Source of the DNA: Eubacterium sp.
Lineage (GTDB): Bacteria > Bacillota > Clostridia > Lachnospirales > Lachnospiraceae
Direction: 5' to 3'
NCBI GenBank assembly: GCA_017433825.1
Contig: JAFRGL010000003.1
Coordinates: forward strand, 27,045 to 91,044
Length of the DNA stretch: 64,000 nucleotides
Translations under genes and position numbers: made by a program
Notes under the pieces: model-generated
Databases searched by the model: none
Told to the model about the DNA's origin: nothing
Seen by the model: the letters and a program-made list of their open reading frames with translations, nothing else
In this document: one piece after another, positions 55,068-63,560 of the stretch
How the letters are laid out: each line of letters begins with the position of its first letter
Position numbering within the stretch: the first letter of the stretch is position 1

Positions 55068-55279
55068 TTGCTTTCCTCCTCCGGCATTATTTCCACAAGA
55101 TCATCAAATGTACACTGTAATGTTCTGCACAGCTTTTCAAGAATATTTACCCTGACATCCTCATTTCGTCCCAGCTTTGCCATAGCATTTGTACTTATAC
55201 CGGCAAGATGGGTCAATTCGGTTTTGCTGAGCTGCTGCTCTGTCATTTTTTTCCAAAGCTTTTGATAGCTGACGGCCAT
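55064..55279 (-). CDS. XRE-type helix-turn-helix regulator of the restriction operon
   Basis: 71 residues from the ATG at 55279 with GGGGAG upstream. One helix-turn-helix: LSKTELTHLAGISTNAMAKLG, followed by INILEKLCRTLQCTFDDLVE-like residues typical of Cro/CI. It is the first gene of the unit and overlaps hsdR, so it probably acts as a control protein timing restriction and repressing its own promoter; the palindrome over the -10 supports this. Confidence 0.9.
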   Translation of the reverse strand: MAVSYQKLWKKMTEQQLSKTELTHLAGISTNAMAKLGRNEDVRVNILEKLCRTLQCTFDDLVEIMPEEESK

Positions 55280-55326
55280 TTCTTCTCCCCTGTAACCAGT
55301 TGGTTTTGTCGATTGATTTGTTATAA

Positions 55327-55355
55327 ATGATAACATATCAGCAACGTTTCTACAA
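55327..55355 (-). promoter_or_regulatory. Promoter and palindromic operator of the XRE-hsdRMS operon
   Basis: Minus strand: -35 TTGTAG (55355-55350), 17-nt spacer, -10 TATCAT (55332-55327). A perfect palindrome TGATA-TGT-TATCA (55340-55328) covers the -10 and a second one, GTTAT-AAATG-ATAAC, overlaps it downstream. Placement suggests repression by the XRE protein. Confidence 0.5.
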
Positions 55356-55375
55356 TGACATCTTGTGTTTTGCAA

Positions 55376-55627
55376 GTTTAAAGGACTGTCTCCCCTTCTT
55401 CTTTCTCCGGGGACTAAGGGAATTTCCGGAAACTAAAGATGTACACTTTTGACTGTACACTTCGTACATTGGAAGCAGAATATTGTTTTAAAGAATGCGC
55501 CCTTTTTGTACCCTATCATGTTATATTGAAGGCACAAAATAGTACAAGTTTTGGGATGTTTACTCCCTTTTCGTTTATGTTTTTGGATTGGGAGAACAAG
55601 AAAAGTACAAGAGAAAACAGAAAAAAA
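55376..55627. other. Intergenic stretch with short direct repeats
   Basis: About 250 nt without a gene. It contains TGTACACTT twice with a 14-nt period (55440 and 55454) followed by CGTACA, and an imperfect 19-bp repeat with CCGG and ACTAA. These could be binding sites or the scar at the edge of the restriction island; no function is assigned. Confidence 0.35.
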
Positions 55628-55655
55628 GAAGGAGCAGGATTTCTCCCGCTCCTTC
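55628..55655 (-). terminator. Terminator of the rubrerythrin gene
   Basis: GAAGGAGC pairs with GCTCCTTC around a 12-nt loop that can pair further, followed by TTTTTTT on the minus strand, 26 nt past the stop. Confidence 0.85.
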
Positions 55656-55680
55656 AAAGATGCCGTATTTAAGCACTTTA

Positions 55681-56223
55681 TTATTTGAAGTATCTCTCCA
55701 GCAGGCCCTTGAGCGCTTTGCCATGCCTGGCTTCGTCGCGAGCCATTTCATGGACGGTGTCATGGATTGCGTCAAGGTTGAGGGCTTTCGCTCTCTTCGC
55801 CAGGTCGGTCTTGCCGGCGGTGGCGCCGTATTCAGCGTCTACACGCATCTCAAGATTCTTCTTGGTGGAATCGGTGACAACTTCGCCGAGGAGCTCAGCG
55901 AACTTCGCAGCATGCTCAGCCTCTTCGAAAGCAGCCTTTTCCCAGTACAGGCCGATTTCCGGATAACCTTCACGGAACGCAACTCTGGACATGGCAAGAT
56001 ACATGCCGACCTCAGAGCACTCGCCTTCGAAATTGGAACGAAGGTCGGCTTTGATGTCTTCCGGAACATCGGAGGCAATGCCTACCACATGCTCTGCTGC
56101 CCAAACCATTTCGCCTTCCTGAACTTTGAATTTATCTGCCGGGGCGCCGCAAACCGGACATTTCTCGGGAGCGGAATCTCCCTCATGAACATAACCGCAA
56201 ATACCGCAAACATATTTTGCCAT
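55681..56223 (-). CDS. Reverse rubrerythrin (NADH peroxidase type)
   Basis: 180 residues. A rubredoxin-like iron site comes first (C6, C9, C22, C25), then a four-helix di-iron domain with [23 protein letters not shown] and MARDEARHG supplying Glu/His ligands. Domain order is opposite to classical rubrerythrin and matches the reverse rubrerythrins that reduce hydrogen peroxide and oxygen in clostridia. The peroxide sensor PerR is encoded 105 nt upstream on the same strand. Confidence 0.94.
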   Translation of the reverse strand: MAKYVCGICGYVHEGDSAPEKCPVCGAPADKFKVQEGEMVWAAEHVVGIASDVPEDIKADLRSNFEGECSEVGMYLAMSRVAFREGYPEIGLYWEKAAFEEAEHAAKFAELLGEVVTDSTKKNLEMRVDAEYGATAGKTDLAKRAKALNLDAIHDTVHEMARDEARHGKALKGLLERYFK

Positions 56224-56328
56224 CTGATAATACCTTCTGCCCCGAAAGGGGCTGCAAATCTACAGCAGAAAGTACTGATTTGCTTTTTTCCTCTCCTAAA
56301 TATTCTTTCTGCCGGCACAGTCTTTTGT

Positions 56329-56718
56329 CTACTGTGCGTGTTTACACTCTCCGCACACACCGTAGAAGGTGAGCTGGTAATCTTCGACGTCTCCTTCGAA
56401 ATCTTCCCCCGGGAGGACTCTCGTATAATCCCGGGAACCCGGCTGCAGGTCAATAACCCGGTTGCAGCGCCGGCACACGAAATGATCGTGCGGGGTTGTG
56501 GTTGCGTCGAAGCGGAGGATACCGTCATCGGTTACTACCTTGCGGATTACATTCTGCCCGGCAAGCAACGTCAGATTGCGGTATACCGTTCCCAAACTGA
56601 TATTCGGGTATATCTGTCTGATATCCGTATAAACCATGTCCGCAGTCGGATGATCCTTCCGATGCATCAGGTTTTCCCGGATTGCCTCTCTCTGGCGGCT
56701 GAATTTGTAAGCCGACAT
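56329..56718 (-). CDS. perR: Fur-family peroxide regulator (PerR-like)
   Basis: 129 residues from the ATG at 56718, with AGGAGG upstream. Winged helix with TADMVYTDIRQIYPNISLGTVYRNLTLL, then regulatory metal ligands in HDHFVCRRC and the structural zinc pairs CRRC and CGEC. Fur versus PerR cannot be settled from sequence alone; the rubrerythrin gene next to it favours PerR. A near-palindrome of GATAATA/TATTAT over its own -10 suggests autoregulation. Confidence 0.85.
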   Translation of the reverse strand: MSAYKFSRQREAIRENLMHRKDHPTADMVYTDIRQIYPNISLGTVYRNLTLLAGQNVIRKVVTDDGILRFDATTTPHDHFVCRRCNRVIDLQPGSRDYTRVLPGEDFEGDVEDYQLTFYGVCGECKHAQ

Positions 56719-56736
56719 AGGAACCTCCTGTAAACT

Positions 56737-56781
56737 GATAATACTTATTGTTATTATATCTGAAATTATTTCCCGTGTCAA
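56737..56781 (-). promoter_or_regulatory. Consensus promoter with PerR-box-like palindrome
   Basis: Minus strand: -35 TTGACA (56781-56776), 17-nt spacer, -10 TATAAT (56758-56753), a full consensus match. The inverted elements GATAATA and TATTAT (56737-56757) overlap the -10 and start point, resembling an A/T-rich Per box. Confidence 0.75.
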
Positions 56782-56795
56782 CGAATTTATGCTTT

Positions 56796-56824
56796 TTGTG
56801 CATATTGTACATTTGTGCTACAAT
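56796..56824 (+). promoter_or_regulatory. Promoter of the esterase gene
   Basis: TTGTGC (56796-56801), 17-nt spacer, TACAAT (56819-56824). It is divergent from the perR promoter 15 nt away, so a regulator bound between them could affect both. Confidence 0.6.
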
Positions 56825-56908
56825 ATAGAAAGCATGGGATGATTCATTCCCCGCGCACCTGTCATTTCCGGCAAAGCCGGCACGCGTTATATCTCAAGGA
56901 GGAAGCTT

Positions 56909-57790
56909 ATGAGCGTACTGCAGTATAATTTCCGTTCGGTTGTCCTGAAAATGGAAACCCGGATGGTTGTAACCATCCCATCCATTCCGGATGCCCGAAG
57001 GTACCAGATACGGAGTGAGGCGAAAAAGAAAGGCATCAAGGAAATCACCGAGCCCGTCAATACAATTGAAAACACCTACCCGGCCGGCATTAAATTTCCC
57101 ACGCTGTATCTCTGCCACGGCGGCAGCGGGGACTGCATGTCATATCTTACCAATACAAATGTGGCCCGTTACGCAAATGACCGCATGCTGATGACTGTAT
57201 GTGTGGATCTGGAGGAAAGCTTCGGTTCGGATATGGTCTACGGCAAGAAATACTTTACCTATCTGACGGAAGAAGTGCCGGCGCTGGTCCAGTGCCTCTT
57301 CCCCTCTTCACCGAAGAGGGAAGACAATTTCATCACCGGGTTCTCCATGGGTGCCCACGCGGCGCTGAAGGCCGCCTTGCGCTGTCCGGAGAAATATGCG
57401 GCCGTCTGGGCAATGTCCGGGGCAAAGGATATGGTGAAAATGCGCAAAATGGCCCTCGACATGGGCTTTTCGGAAGGTGATCCGGAATTCTGGGCTTTCG
57501 GAAGCCGGGTACCGGAAGAAATGTACGGTTCCGAAAACGATCTGCTCTTCCTGGCGGAAGAACTGGCAAAATCCGGCAGGCCGCGGCCGAAGATCATCAC
57601 ATCCTGCGGCACACTGGACTACGGTATTGACCTGTGCCGCCAGATGCATGAGCATCTGAACAAATGCGGTCTTGAGAACACCTTCTACGAAATTGAGGGG
57701 CACATTCATGATTTCGAATATGCCGACGCCATGTTAAAGAGGGCCATTTACGAAGAGCTGCCTATTGTTTTTCCATCATTTCCAGCGTAG
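56909..57790 (+). CDS. Alpha/beta-hydrolase, esterase D-like
   Basis: 293 residues, ATG with GGAGGAAG upstream. Oxyanion region TLYLCHGGSGDCMSY, nucleophile elbow GFSMGAHAALKAAL (Ser), and a C-terminal His in EGHIHDFEYAD. The layout matches putative esterases of the EstA/FrmB type (acyl or carbohydrate ester hydrolysis). No signal peptide is seen, so it is cytoplasmic. The last 29 bases overlap the convergent glycosyltransferase gene. Confidence 0.88.
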   Translation: MSVLQYNFRSVVLKMETRMVVTIPSIPDARRYQIRSEAKKKGIKEITEPVNTIENTYPAGIKFPTLYLCHGGSGDCMSYLTNTNVARYANDRMLMTVCVDLEESFGSDMVYGKKYFTYLTEEVPALVQCLFPSSPKREDNFITGFSMGAHAALKAALRCPEKYAAVWAMSGAKDMVKMRKMALDMGFSEGDPEFWAFGSRVPEEMYGSENDLLFLAEELAKSGRPRPKIITSCGTLDYGIDLCRQMHEHLNKCGLENTFYEIEGHIHDFEYADAMLKRAIYEELPIVFPSFPA

Positions 57791-58991
57791 CCGTGTTGCT
57801 GTGAACCACCGGCTTCCACTGCGGATTGCGGTCCAGAAGCGCCGGGACGGCGAAAACCATGGACAGCAGGAGGAAATAGGGGAAGAAAATGATGGTCCAG
57901 ATATTTTCCCGGGGGTTCATCCTCTTCTTGATAAACAGAATCAATGTGGCCGGCAGAACGGTTATCCAGCACAGGCCGGCCATTTTCAGCGCGTAAAGGA
58001 CTGCTGCCTGCGGGCCTCCCGCAAGGCCTGCGGCAACCCCCTGCATGATCATTCCCGCAAGGGAAATCAGAAGCACCGGGTTGATCAGCAGGTCCACCAT
58101 CATTTTTACGGCGGAGCCCTTCCGTCTGGGGATAGCCTTAAAAAGCTTCGGGAAATACATCTTTAAAGCCTGATAGCCGCCGGCGGACCAGCGGTAACGC
58201 TGGCGCAGGCCCACCATCAGCTTTGTGGGCTGTTCGTCATAGAATACCGCGTCCGGTGCCAGTACAATCCTGTATCCTTTCAGGGTCATCTGGCAGGAGA
58301 ATTCGATATCTTCAATCATGGTTTTGGTGTTCCAGCCCTTCCCCAGGGCTTCCATCCGCACGCCGAATCCGGTGCCGCCGATGGTGGCCGGCAGCCGCAT
58401 GACGGTATGGGGAAGGTTCTGGCAGATCATGATCTGGTACCAGTAGGCACCGAAAAGCTCGCTCACCGGGCTTTCATAATAGTTTTTGGAATTCCGGAAG
58501 CCCTGGGCCACATCCGCGCCGCCTGCTATGGCCGCGTTGATTTCCTTCAGGAAATCCTTGCCTGCCAGGTTGTCCGCGTCAAAGACACAGAGGATGTCAT
58601 AAACCCCGGGATATTTCTTCAGGATCATTTTCGTGCCGTAACGGAGGGCCTTGCCCTTGGTCCGTTCGTCGGGATTGTTCCGGACAAATACGGTTGCGCC
58701 GTGCTCGTACGCCACCTGCGCCGTATTGTCGGTACAGTTGTGGGCCACCACGAACACGGTCATTTTATCCTTCGGATAATGCTGTGCGCTCAGGCTTTCC
58801 AGCAGGTTTCCCAGGACATTTTCTTCGTTTCTCGCACAGATAAGCACGGCGATATTGGAGGCTTTTGCTTTCGGATATTTCGGCATCCGGGAGAAAAGCG
58901 CCACCACATCGCAGATGATAATCCACGCAAAATAAACGAACAGTACCGCTACCATCACGGTAGATATTTTCTGCAATACAATAACTGCCAT
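57762..58991 (-). CDS. Membrane glycosyltransferase family 2
   Basis: 409 residues. N-terminal helix, GT-A domain with ICARNEENVLG, VFDADN (metal-binding D-x-D), EDIEFSCQM (catalytic Asp) and RQRYRWSAGG (the Q-x-x-R-W motif of processive enzymes), then three or four C-terminal helices. Related proteins make cellulose- or hyaluronan-like or poly-GlcNAc polysaccharides. No companion synthesis gene is adjacent, so the product is unknown. Confidence 0.9.
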   Translation of the reverse strand: MAVIVLQKISTVMVAVLFVYFAWIIICDVVALFSRMPKYPKAKASNIAVLICARNEENVLGNLLESLSAQHYPKDKMTVFVVAHNCTDNTAQVAYEHGATVFVRNNPDERTKGKALRYGTKMILKKYPGVYDILCVFDADNLAGKDFLKEINAAIAGGADVAQGFRNSKNYYESPVSELFGAYWYQIMICQNLPHTVMRLPATIGGTGFGVRMEALGKGWNTKTMIEDIEFSCQMTLKGYRIVLAPDAVFYDEQPTKLMVGLRQRYRWSAGGYQALKMYFPKLFKAIPRRKGSAVKMMVDLLINPVLLISLAGMIMQGVAAGLAGGPQAAVLYALKMAGLCWITVLPATLILFIKKRMNPRENIWTIIFFPYFLLLSMVFAVPALLDRNPQWKPVVHSNTATLEMMEKQ

Positions 58992-59120
58992 TAATACTCG
59001 TCTCCGCTGTCATTTCCTGTCAGAATCCGGCGCCGGAAACCTTTTCCGGCCGCCGCGGAAATATATTATACTACACTCCCGCGGATTTCACAAGGTGGGG
59101 ATGAATGGCCGGTTTTTTTA

Positions 59121-59150
59121 AAAGAGGGGAAGTCTTACCTTCCCCTCTTT
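59121..59150 (-). terminator. Terminator overlapping the end of the VWA gene
   Basis: AAAGAGGGGAAG pairs with CTTCCCCTCTTT around TCTTAC. The right arm encodes the last residues K-K-R-G-R and the stop codon lies at the arm-loop border. Only four T follow, so strength is uncertain. Confidence 0.65.
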
Positions 59151-59779
59151 TTCACGTCGTTTTCGATGGGTTCTTTCCAGCTTCTGTCAAGCTTTCTGCC
59201 GGATCTGGCGCAGGCTACCGCATCGCTTACGGTCTTGTAATTGAGCTGCGTACCGGCTGCATCGCTTTTGAAGGTGACGGCCCGGTCTTCGTCGATGCCG
59301 TATCTGGCGGCGGTTTCCACCGCGTCGATGTTGGCACCCAGGAAGAGGAATTCCCAGCCTTCCTTCTGTTTTGCGGTAATGAGCTTTTTCACTTCGTCGG
59401 AAGAATACCTCCGGCTGGCGTTTTCCAGTCCGTCGGTGGTGATGACAAATACGGTTTTCGCCGGCACGTCCTCCGGACGGATGTATCTGTGGATATCACT
59501 GATATGGCGGATGGTGTCTCCCAGTGCGTCCATCAGGGCGGTCATGCCGCCGACAGCGTATTCTTTCGCCGTCATCGGCTCAATCTGTGCAAGGCTTACC
59601 CGGTCATGAATCCGGACGGATTTCTGGTTGAAAAGCACGGTGGTCACATAGGCCGTGCCGTCTTCTTTCTTCTGGCTTTCAATCATGCCGTTGAAACCGC
59701 CGATGGTGTCGGTTTCCAGCCCGCTCATGGAGCCGCTTCTGTCCAGTATAAATACAAGTTCTGTGATGTTGTTCTTCAT
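59135..59779 (-). CDS. VWA-domain protein (TerY/TerF-like)
   Basis: 214 residues. MIDAS metal site: FILDRSGSMSG (D-x-S-x-S), the Thr in GGMTALMDAL, and Asp in FVITTDGLENAS. The fold ends with DVKKRGR. VWA proteins of this size bind partners rather than catalyse; relatives occur in tellurite/stress (ter-like) clusters. It lies near the macrodomain gene with a toxin-antitoxin pair between. AGGAGG precedes the ATG. Confidence 0.88.
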   Translation of the reverse strand: MKNNITELVFILDRSGSMSGLETDTIGGFNGMIESQKKEDGTAYVTTVLFNQKSVRIHDRVSLAQIEPMTAKEYAVGGMTALMDALGDTIRHISDIHRYIRPEDVPAKTVFVITTDGLENASRRYSSDEVKKLITAKQKEGWEFLFLGANIDAVETAARYGIDEDRAVTFKSDAAGTQLNYKTVSDAVACARSGRKLDRSWKEPIENDVKKRGR

Positions 59780-59934
59780 GGTATTATCCTCCTGTATATC
59801 TCCCGGATGGTCCGGGGTTTATGAGGCTGCATTTCCGGTTGGGTTTTGCAGCCCGTTTTTTCCTTACAGTACGGATAATACATCATGCCGGCTTCCGGCA
59901 GGTCGCCCGCCAGGCGACATTTTCCGGACGCAAA

Positions 59935-59960
59935 AACTCCGCCGCAGTCTCGGCGGAGTT
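59935..59960 (-). terminator. Terminator of the toxin-antitoxin operon
   Basis: AACTCCGCCG pairs with CGGCGGAGTT around CAGTCT, followed by TTTT on the minus strand, directly after the toxin stop codon. Confidence 0.85.
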
Positions 59961-59963
59961 TTC

Positions 59964-60230
59964 TTAATTATAAATCTCTCTTCGGTGTCCGATGGTCAGG
60001 GCAAGTATGACAAGTCTTTCGTCTTCTATGACACAGATAAGCCGGTAGTCACCTATGCGGTACCGCCACTGGCCTGTTCTGTTGGAAGACAGCGCTTTGC
60101 CATGAGCTCTGGGGTTTTCACAACCGATAAGGTTTTTCTCAATCCACGCCTTAATCATCCGTTTTGTATAATGATCAAGCTTTTTGAATTCGCGGTCAAA
60201 CCGGGCGGTTGTTTCGACGGTATAATTCAC
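59964..60230 (-). CDS. RelE/ParE-superfamily toxin
   Basis: 88 residues from the GTG at 60230, chosen because GGGAGG lies upstream and the GTGA overlaps the antitoxin stop. Typical features: FDREFKKLDHYTKRMI, GKALSSNRTGQWRYRIGDYRLICVIED and a C-terminal IGHRREIYN, as in RelE/YoeB-type mRNA interferases. It should cut mRNA at the ribosome when the antitoxin is degraded. Confidence 0.92.
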   Translation of the reverse strand: MNYTVETTARFDREFKKLDHYTKRMIKAWIEKNLIGCENPRAHGKALSSNRTGQWRYRIGDYRLICVIEDERLVILALTIGHRREIYN

Positions 60231-60448
60231 AGACCGTTTTCCTCCCAAAGTTCCTGAATCGGCCTCGATACCCTGCCCCCCTCAAGATATTCATCATAGG
60301 CTTCCTGACCGACAGTAATGTCGTATTCTTCTTCGATTTTTTCAAACAACGCATTCTTAAATGCTTCCGCCAGGGAGAACGAGTGCAGCTTTGCGTAGCT
60401 CTCTGCCAAAGCCCGCTCTTCCTTGGTCAACCGAATGGAAAACGCCAT
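60227..60448 (-). CDS. Antitoxin, RelB/DinJ-like ribbon-helix-helix protein
   Basis: 73 residues from the ATG at 60448, preceded by AGGTGA. MAFSIRLTKEERALAESYAK forms the ribbon-helix-helix, followed by an acidic toxin-binding tail (EKIEEEYDITVG...). It binds the palindrome in its own promoter and neutralises the toxin. Translation is coupled to the toxin. Confidence 0.92.
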   Translation of the reverse strand: MAFSIRLTKEERALAESYAKLHSFSLAEAFKNALFEKIEEEYDITVGQEAYDEYLEGGRVSRPIQELWEENGL

Positions 60449-60461
60449 AATAATCACCTGC

Positions 60462-60503
60462 CTTTCTGCAGTACATTGTACTGCAGAAAGTTCAGACTGT
60501 CAA
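60462..60503 (-). promoter_or_regulatory. Toxin-antitoxin promoter with central operator
   Basis: Minus strand: -35 TTGACA (60503-60498), 17-nt spacer, -10 TACAAT (60480-60475). A perfect 13-bp inverted repeat, CTTTCTGCAGTAC and its complement (60462-60474, 60478-60490), separated by 3 nt, has the -10 at its centre, so antitoxin binding should block polymerase directly. Confidence 0.88.
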
Positions 60504-60535
60504 TATGCCGGTTTAACCGTTTTGCGAAAAATGAT

Positions 60536-61645
60536 TTAAATATTCCCCAGCAGGCTCTGGTCGAAGGAGAATAACGCTTCGTTGATTTTCATCACGTCAT
60601 ACTCTCCCCGGTTGATGAAATAGGAAATAATCAGGTCGAATACATTGCTGTCGGAAAGCGCGAAGCCGGCCTTCATCAGCAGTTCGTCCAGTTCTTTCCT
60701 GGGAAGCTTCAGCGCCAGGCCTAAGGCCAGCACCGTGGGCTTGGATGCCTTGTAATCCGCGTTTGAGCGGATTTTGGAAAACAGCTTCCTGTCGATATTT
60801 GCGCGGCGGTAAACCTCCGGGTCGGTAAGCTTCCGTTCGTCGATGCAGCGGAACAGCATGGTCTGCCAGCTTTCGTCGGATTTCTTCAGCCAGTCGGAGA
60901 GGCTTTCGTCGGACAGAAAACAGGCTTCCGTCTGCTCTGCTTCAGCCTTATGAATTCCTTCCGCTGCTGTTTTTTTCTTCTGAATGTCTTTTTTCCGCTT
61001 CCTGAACAGGCCGGAAACCTGCGATTGCGGCAGGGCTCCTCCAACTGTGGGAGGTGCACTGCGGGCTTCTGTCCGGTTACCCTCAGGTGTGCGGTACCGC
61101 TCCGCTTCCATCCTGCGGCGGACCACCGCGTCACTGATATATTCCCGGATTTCGGAAAACTGCTTTTTGCTGATGGCCAGCATATCCGGGTCGAATACCA
61201 CCAGGTAAACCGTCATGTCATTGTCTTTCAGGAAATCCCGGATGACAGATACTGCCACGTCAAAGGCTTCCTGCTTCGGATAACCGTATACTCCGGCGGA
61301 AATCAGCGGGAAAGCGATGGATTCCAGTTCCTTTTCTTTCGCGATTTCCAGGGATTTCCGGTAGCAGGAAATAAGGAGCTCTTCTTCACCGTGCCGGCCG
61401 TCCCGGTAAACGGGCCCTACCGTGTGAATCACGTATTTTGCGGGCAGATCATATCCTTTTGTAATCTTGGCGTCCCCGGTTCTGCAGCCGTTTAAGGTAC
61501 GGCATTCCGCCAGAAGCCCCGGGCCCGCGGCCCGGTGAATGGCGCCGTCCACACCGCCGCCGCCTAAGAGGCGTTCATTCGCCGCGTTGACGATGGCGTC
61601 CACGTTCATCTTCGTAATATCATTTCTGACTATGTTTAAAGGCAT
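60536..61645 (-). CDS. Macrodomain protein with C-terminal XRE-like helical module
   Basis: 369 residues. Residues 1-175 form an ADP-ribose-binding macrodomain: [22 protein letters not shown], then [12 protein letters not shown]. This type removes ADP-ribose from proteins or hydrolyses O-acetyl-ADP-ribose. A basic linker (about 175-245) leads to a helical module with [39 protein letters not shown] and [14 protein letters not shown], a fold seen on many unrelated Firmicute proteins and probably a binding or regulatory domain. AGGAGGAG precedes the ATG. Confidence 0.9.
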   Translation of the reverse strand: MPLNIVRNDITKMNVDAIVNAANERLLGGGGVDGAIHRAAGPGLLAECRTLNGCRTGDAKITKGYDLPAKYVIHTVGPVYRDGRHGEEELLISCYRKSLEIAKEKELESIAFPLISAGVYGYPKQEAFDVAVSVIRDFLKDNDMTVYLVVFDPDMLAISKKQFSEIREYISDAVVRRRMEAERYRTPEGNRTEARSAPPTVGGALPQSQVSGLFRKRKKDIQKKKTAAEGIHKAEAEQTEACFLSDESLSDWLKKSDESWQTMLFRCIDERKLTDPEVYRRANIDRKLFSKIRSNADYKASKPTVLALGLALKLPRKELDELLMKAGFALSDSNVFDLIISYFINRGEYDVMKINEALFSFDQSLLGNI

Positions 61646-61688
61646 CGCTTCTCCTCCTTGTCAAATATTTTTGAATATTCTATTATTG

Positions 61689-61716
61689 AAAAAAAGGCGG
61701 CAGCTTTCCGCCGCCT
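61689..61716 (-). terminator. Hairpin with T-run upstream of the macrodomain gene
   Basis: AGGCGGC pairs with GCCGCCT, followed on the minus strand by seven or more T. No minus-strand gene lies upstream, so it could be an attenuator in the macrodomain leader or the end of a small or antisense RNA. Confidence 0.6.
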
Positions 61717-61753
61717 GACTGTTTTCACATCAATTATAAGGACTGGTACGGAA

Positions 61754-62422
61754 ATGTTCAATCAGATTCTCACGGATATAACACTGGACGGTTTCGCCTG
61801 CCGGCTGTACGCGGGAAATCCCGCAGCCCCGGTTTTCCTGCTGGGCTCCGGCGCTGGGGAGAATGAATATGAAGCCATTACGGAGCTTCCGATGGGGTTC
61901 TCCCTGTTCGTCTACGGCGCGGAGGACTGGGATTACGCCTTCTCCCCCTGGGAGGCGGACGTTACAGGCCGGCATTTCGCCGGCTGCGGTACAGAAACCC
62001 TGAATTTCCTGACAAAGACTGCGATGCCTTTTATTAAGGAAAAGCTTCCCGGCGCAAAAGACTTCTTCCCCGTCGGGTATTCCCTGGCAGGGCTTTTCTC
62101 CCTGTGGGCGGCTTACGAATCGGACGCCTTTGCCGGCGCGGCCTCCTGCTCCGGTTCACTGTGGTATCCGGGCTGGAATGAATACGTTTCCGCGCGGCAG
62201 ATCAAAGCATCCGGAAGCCGGATTTACCTCTCTTTGGGCGGCAAGGAAAAGAATTCGCCGGATCCGGTTATGTCAACCATTGAGGACAAAACAAAGCTGC
62301 AGGCCAAACGTCTGCAGCAGGATAAGCATGTAGTTTCTTCCGTGCTGGAAATGAATTCCGGCGGTCATTTTGCCAATCCGCCGGGCCGGCTGGCCAAGGC
62401 CGTGAAATGGCTCATCGGATAA
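61754..62422 (+). CDS. Small alpha/beta-hydrolase
   Basis: 222 residues from the ATG at 61754; ribosome site weak (AAGGA at distance). Oxyanion region VFLLGSGAGENEYEAI, nucleophile elbow VGYSLAGLFSLW, catalytic His in SGGHFANP. The compact form fits esterases near the Fes/enterochelin-esterase group, but the substrate is open. It is divergent from the macrodomain gene. Confidence 0.82.
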   Translation: MFNQILTDITLDGFACRLYAGNPAAPVFLLGSGAGENEYEAITELPMGFSLFVYGAEDWDYAFSPWEADVTGRHFAGCGTETLNFLTKTAMPFIKEKLPGAKDFFPVGYSLAGLFSLWAAYESDAFAGAASCSGSLWYPGWNEYVSARQIKASGSRIYLSLGGKEKNSPDPVMSTIEDKTKLQAKRLQQDKHVVSSVLEMNSGGHFANPPGRLAKAVKWLIG

Positions 62423-62506
62423 AAAAAGGCTTCCCTTTAGATGGGTGTTTATAAGACAGTTTAGAACAAAAACCGATTTGGGCATCTGGCTGGCAGGGTT
62501 GGCAAC

Positions 62507-62554
62507 AAAAAGGAAGATGATCTGCATGCTCATGTGCAGGTCATCTTCCTTTTT
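62507..62554. terminator. Bidirectional terminator between convergent genes
   Basis: A near-perfect stem of about 20 bp (AAAAAGGAAGATGA... with its complement) around TGCTCA, A-run on one side and T-run on the other. Confidence 0.88.
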
Positions 62555-62584
62555 TACGGTATAGAGCTGTAATTATTAATTTGC

Positions 62585-63478
62585 TTACTTTTTTCTCTTC
62601 ACCGGCACCCAGATCGCACTGTGATAATCCGGGTCGGTCATTTCCCCGTTTACACAGTCATACCACTCAACCGTTGCATTTCCGCTCAACTCATAATCCG
62701 GATTGCCAGGTAACCATTCAGAGAAGATTCGGGTGTTCACGCTCTGCAGCGTCTGCGGATTAGGTCCGATGCAATCGAAAACCGCCCATTCATTCCTTGG
62801 GAACTCGTAGACCATCATTCCATCCGGTATTGCTCCGCCCGTGTACTTGCCCGCGATCAGATAGCGGAACTTGCCTCCGCCGATATCGTCGATGCAGACA
62901 CCGTACTCCCCGATGCAGTTGTCCACCAGGGCCTGCTCATAGGGATTCGCAGGCGCATGTCCCGCATAAACACTGTAAGCATACTTCTCACAGATCTCAT
63001 CCCAGAACTTCGGAATTTCCGCATACGCTGTTTCATTATCGAAAACCTTCTGAAAACCGATGACCTTGAACGGAAACATGGGCGAAATTTTAACATCCAT
63101 TTGACTGCCTCCTTGTACCGCTAATTTGATCGTCAAAGGAAGAAAGACTCTTCCGGCCGCTCCGCCGCGCACCTGTGATGGTGTTGAGCCATGGAACCGG
63201 GAGAAAGCCTTTGTAAAACTTTCCGGCGTTTCATACCCGTACCGAAATGCAATGTCGATCACTCTGTCATCCGTCTCCTTCAGATCCAGGGCCGCCTGGT
63301 ACAGTCTGCGGTTTCGCATGTATTCTCCGATACCGTATCCGGTCATTAGCGAAAAGCCCCTCTGGAGGAAAAACGGGGAAAGATGCACCCGGTCGGCCAC
63401 ATCCTGCGCACTGATGTCGTCGGTCAGATGCTCTTCCATATATTCGATTGCTGTACGAATACTGGTAAGCCACTCCAT
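62585..63478 (-). CDS. AraC-family regulator with GyrI-like effector-binding domain
   Basis: 297 residues. Two AraC helix-turn-helix units at 1-105: ISAQDVADRVHLSPFFLQRGF and RVIDIAFRYGYETPESFTKAF, then a GyrI/BmrR-type ligand-binding domain (KISPMFPFKVIGFQKVF... to WVPVKRKK). The combination senses small hydrophobic or drug-like molecules. The next gene upstream encodes a separate GyrI-like protein, suggesting a linked response. GGAGG precedes the ATG. Confidence 0.92.
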   Translation of the reverse strand: MEWLTSIRTAIEYMEEHLTDDISAQDVADRVHLSPFFLQRGFSLMTGYGIGEYMRNRRLYQAALDLKETDDRVIDIAFRYGYETPESFTKAFSRFHGSTPSQVRGGAAGRVFLPLTIKLAVQGGSQMDVKISPMFPFKVIGFQKVFDNETAYAEIPKFWDEICEKYAYSVYAGHAPANPYEQALVDNCIGEYGVCIDDIGGGKFRYLIAGKYTGGAIPDGMMVYEFPRNEWAVFDCIGPNPQTLQSVNTRIFSEWLPGNPDYELSGNATVEWYDCVNGEMTDPDYHSAIWVPVKRKK

Positions 63479-63560
63479 CGGCGGATCCTCCGTCCCTTGA
63501 TGGGTTCATTATATCTTTCAAAACGGAAATTGTCCTGTCATTTCCTGCCCGGATCTGTCC

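Noticed and set aside
57762-57790. Assembly error at the esterase-glycosyltransferase overlap
   Set aside because: Both C-termini look natural and a 29-nt convergent overlap is common in compact genomes.
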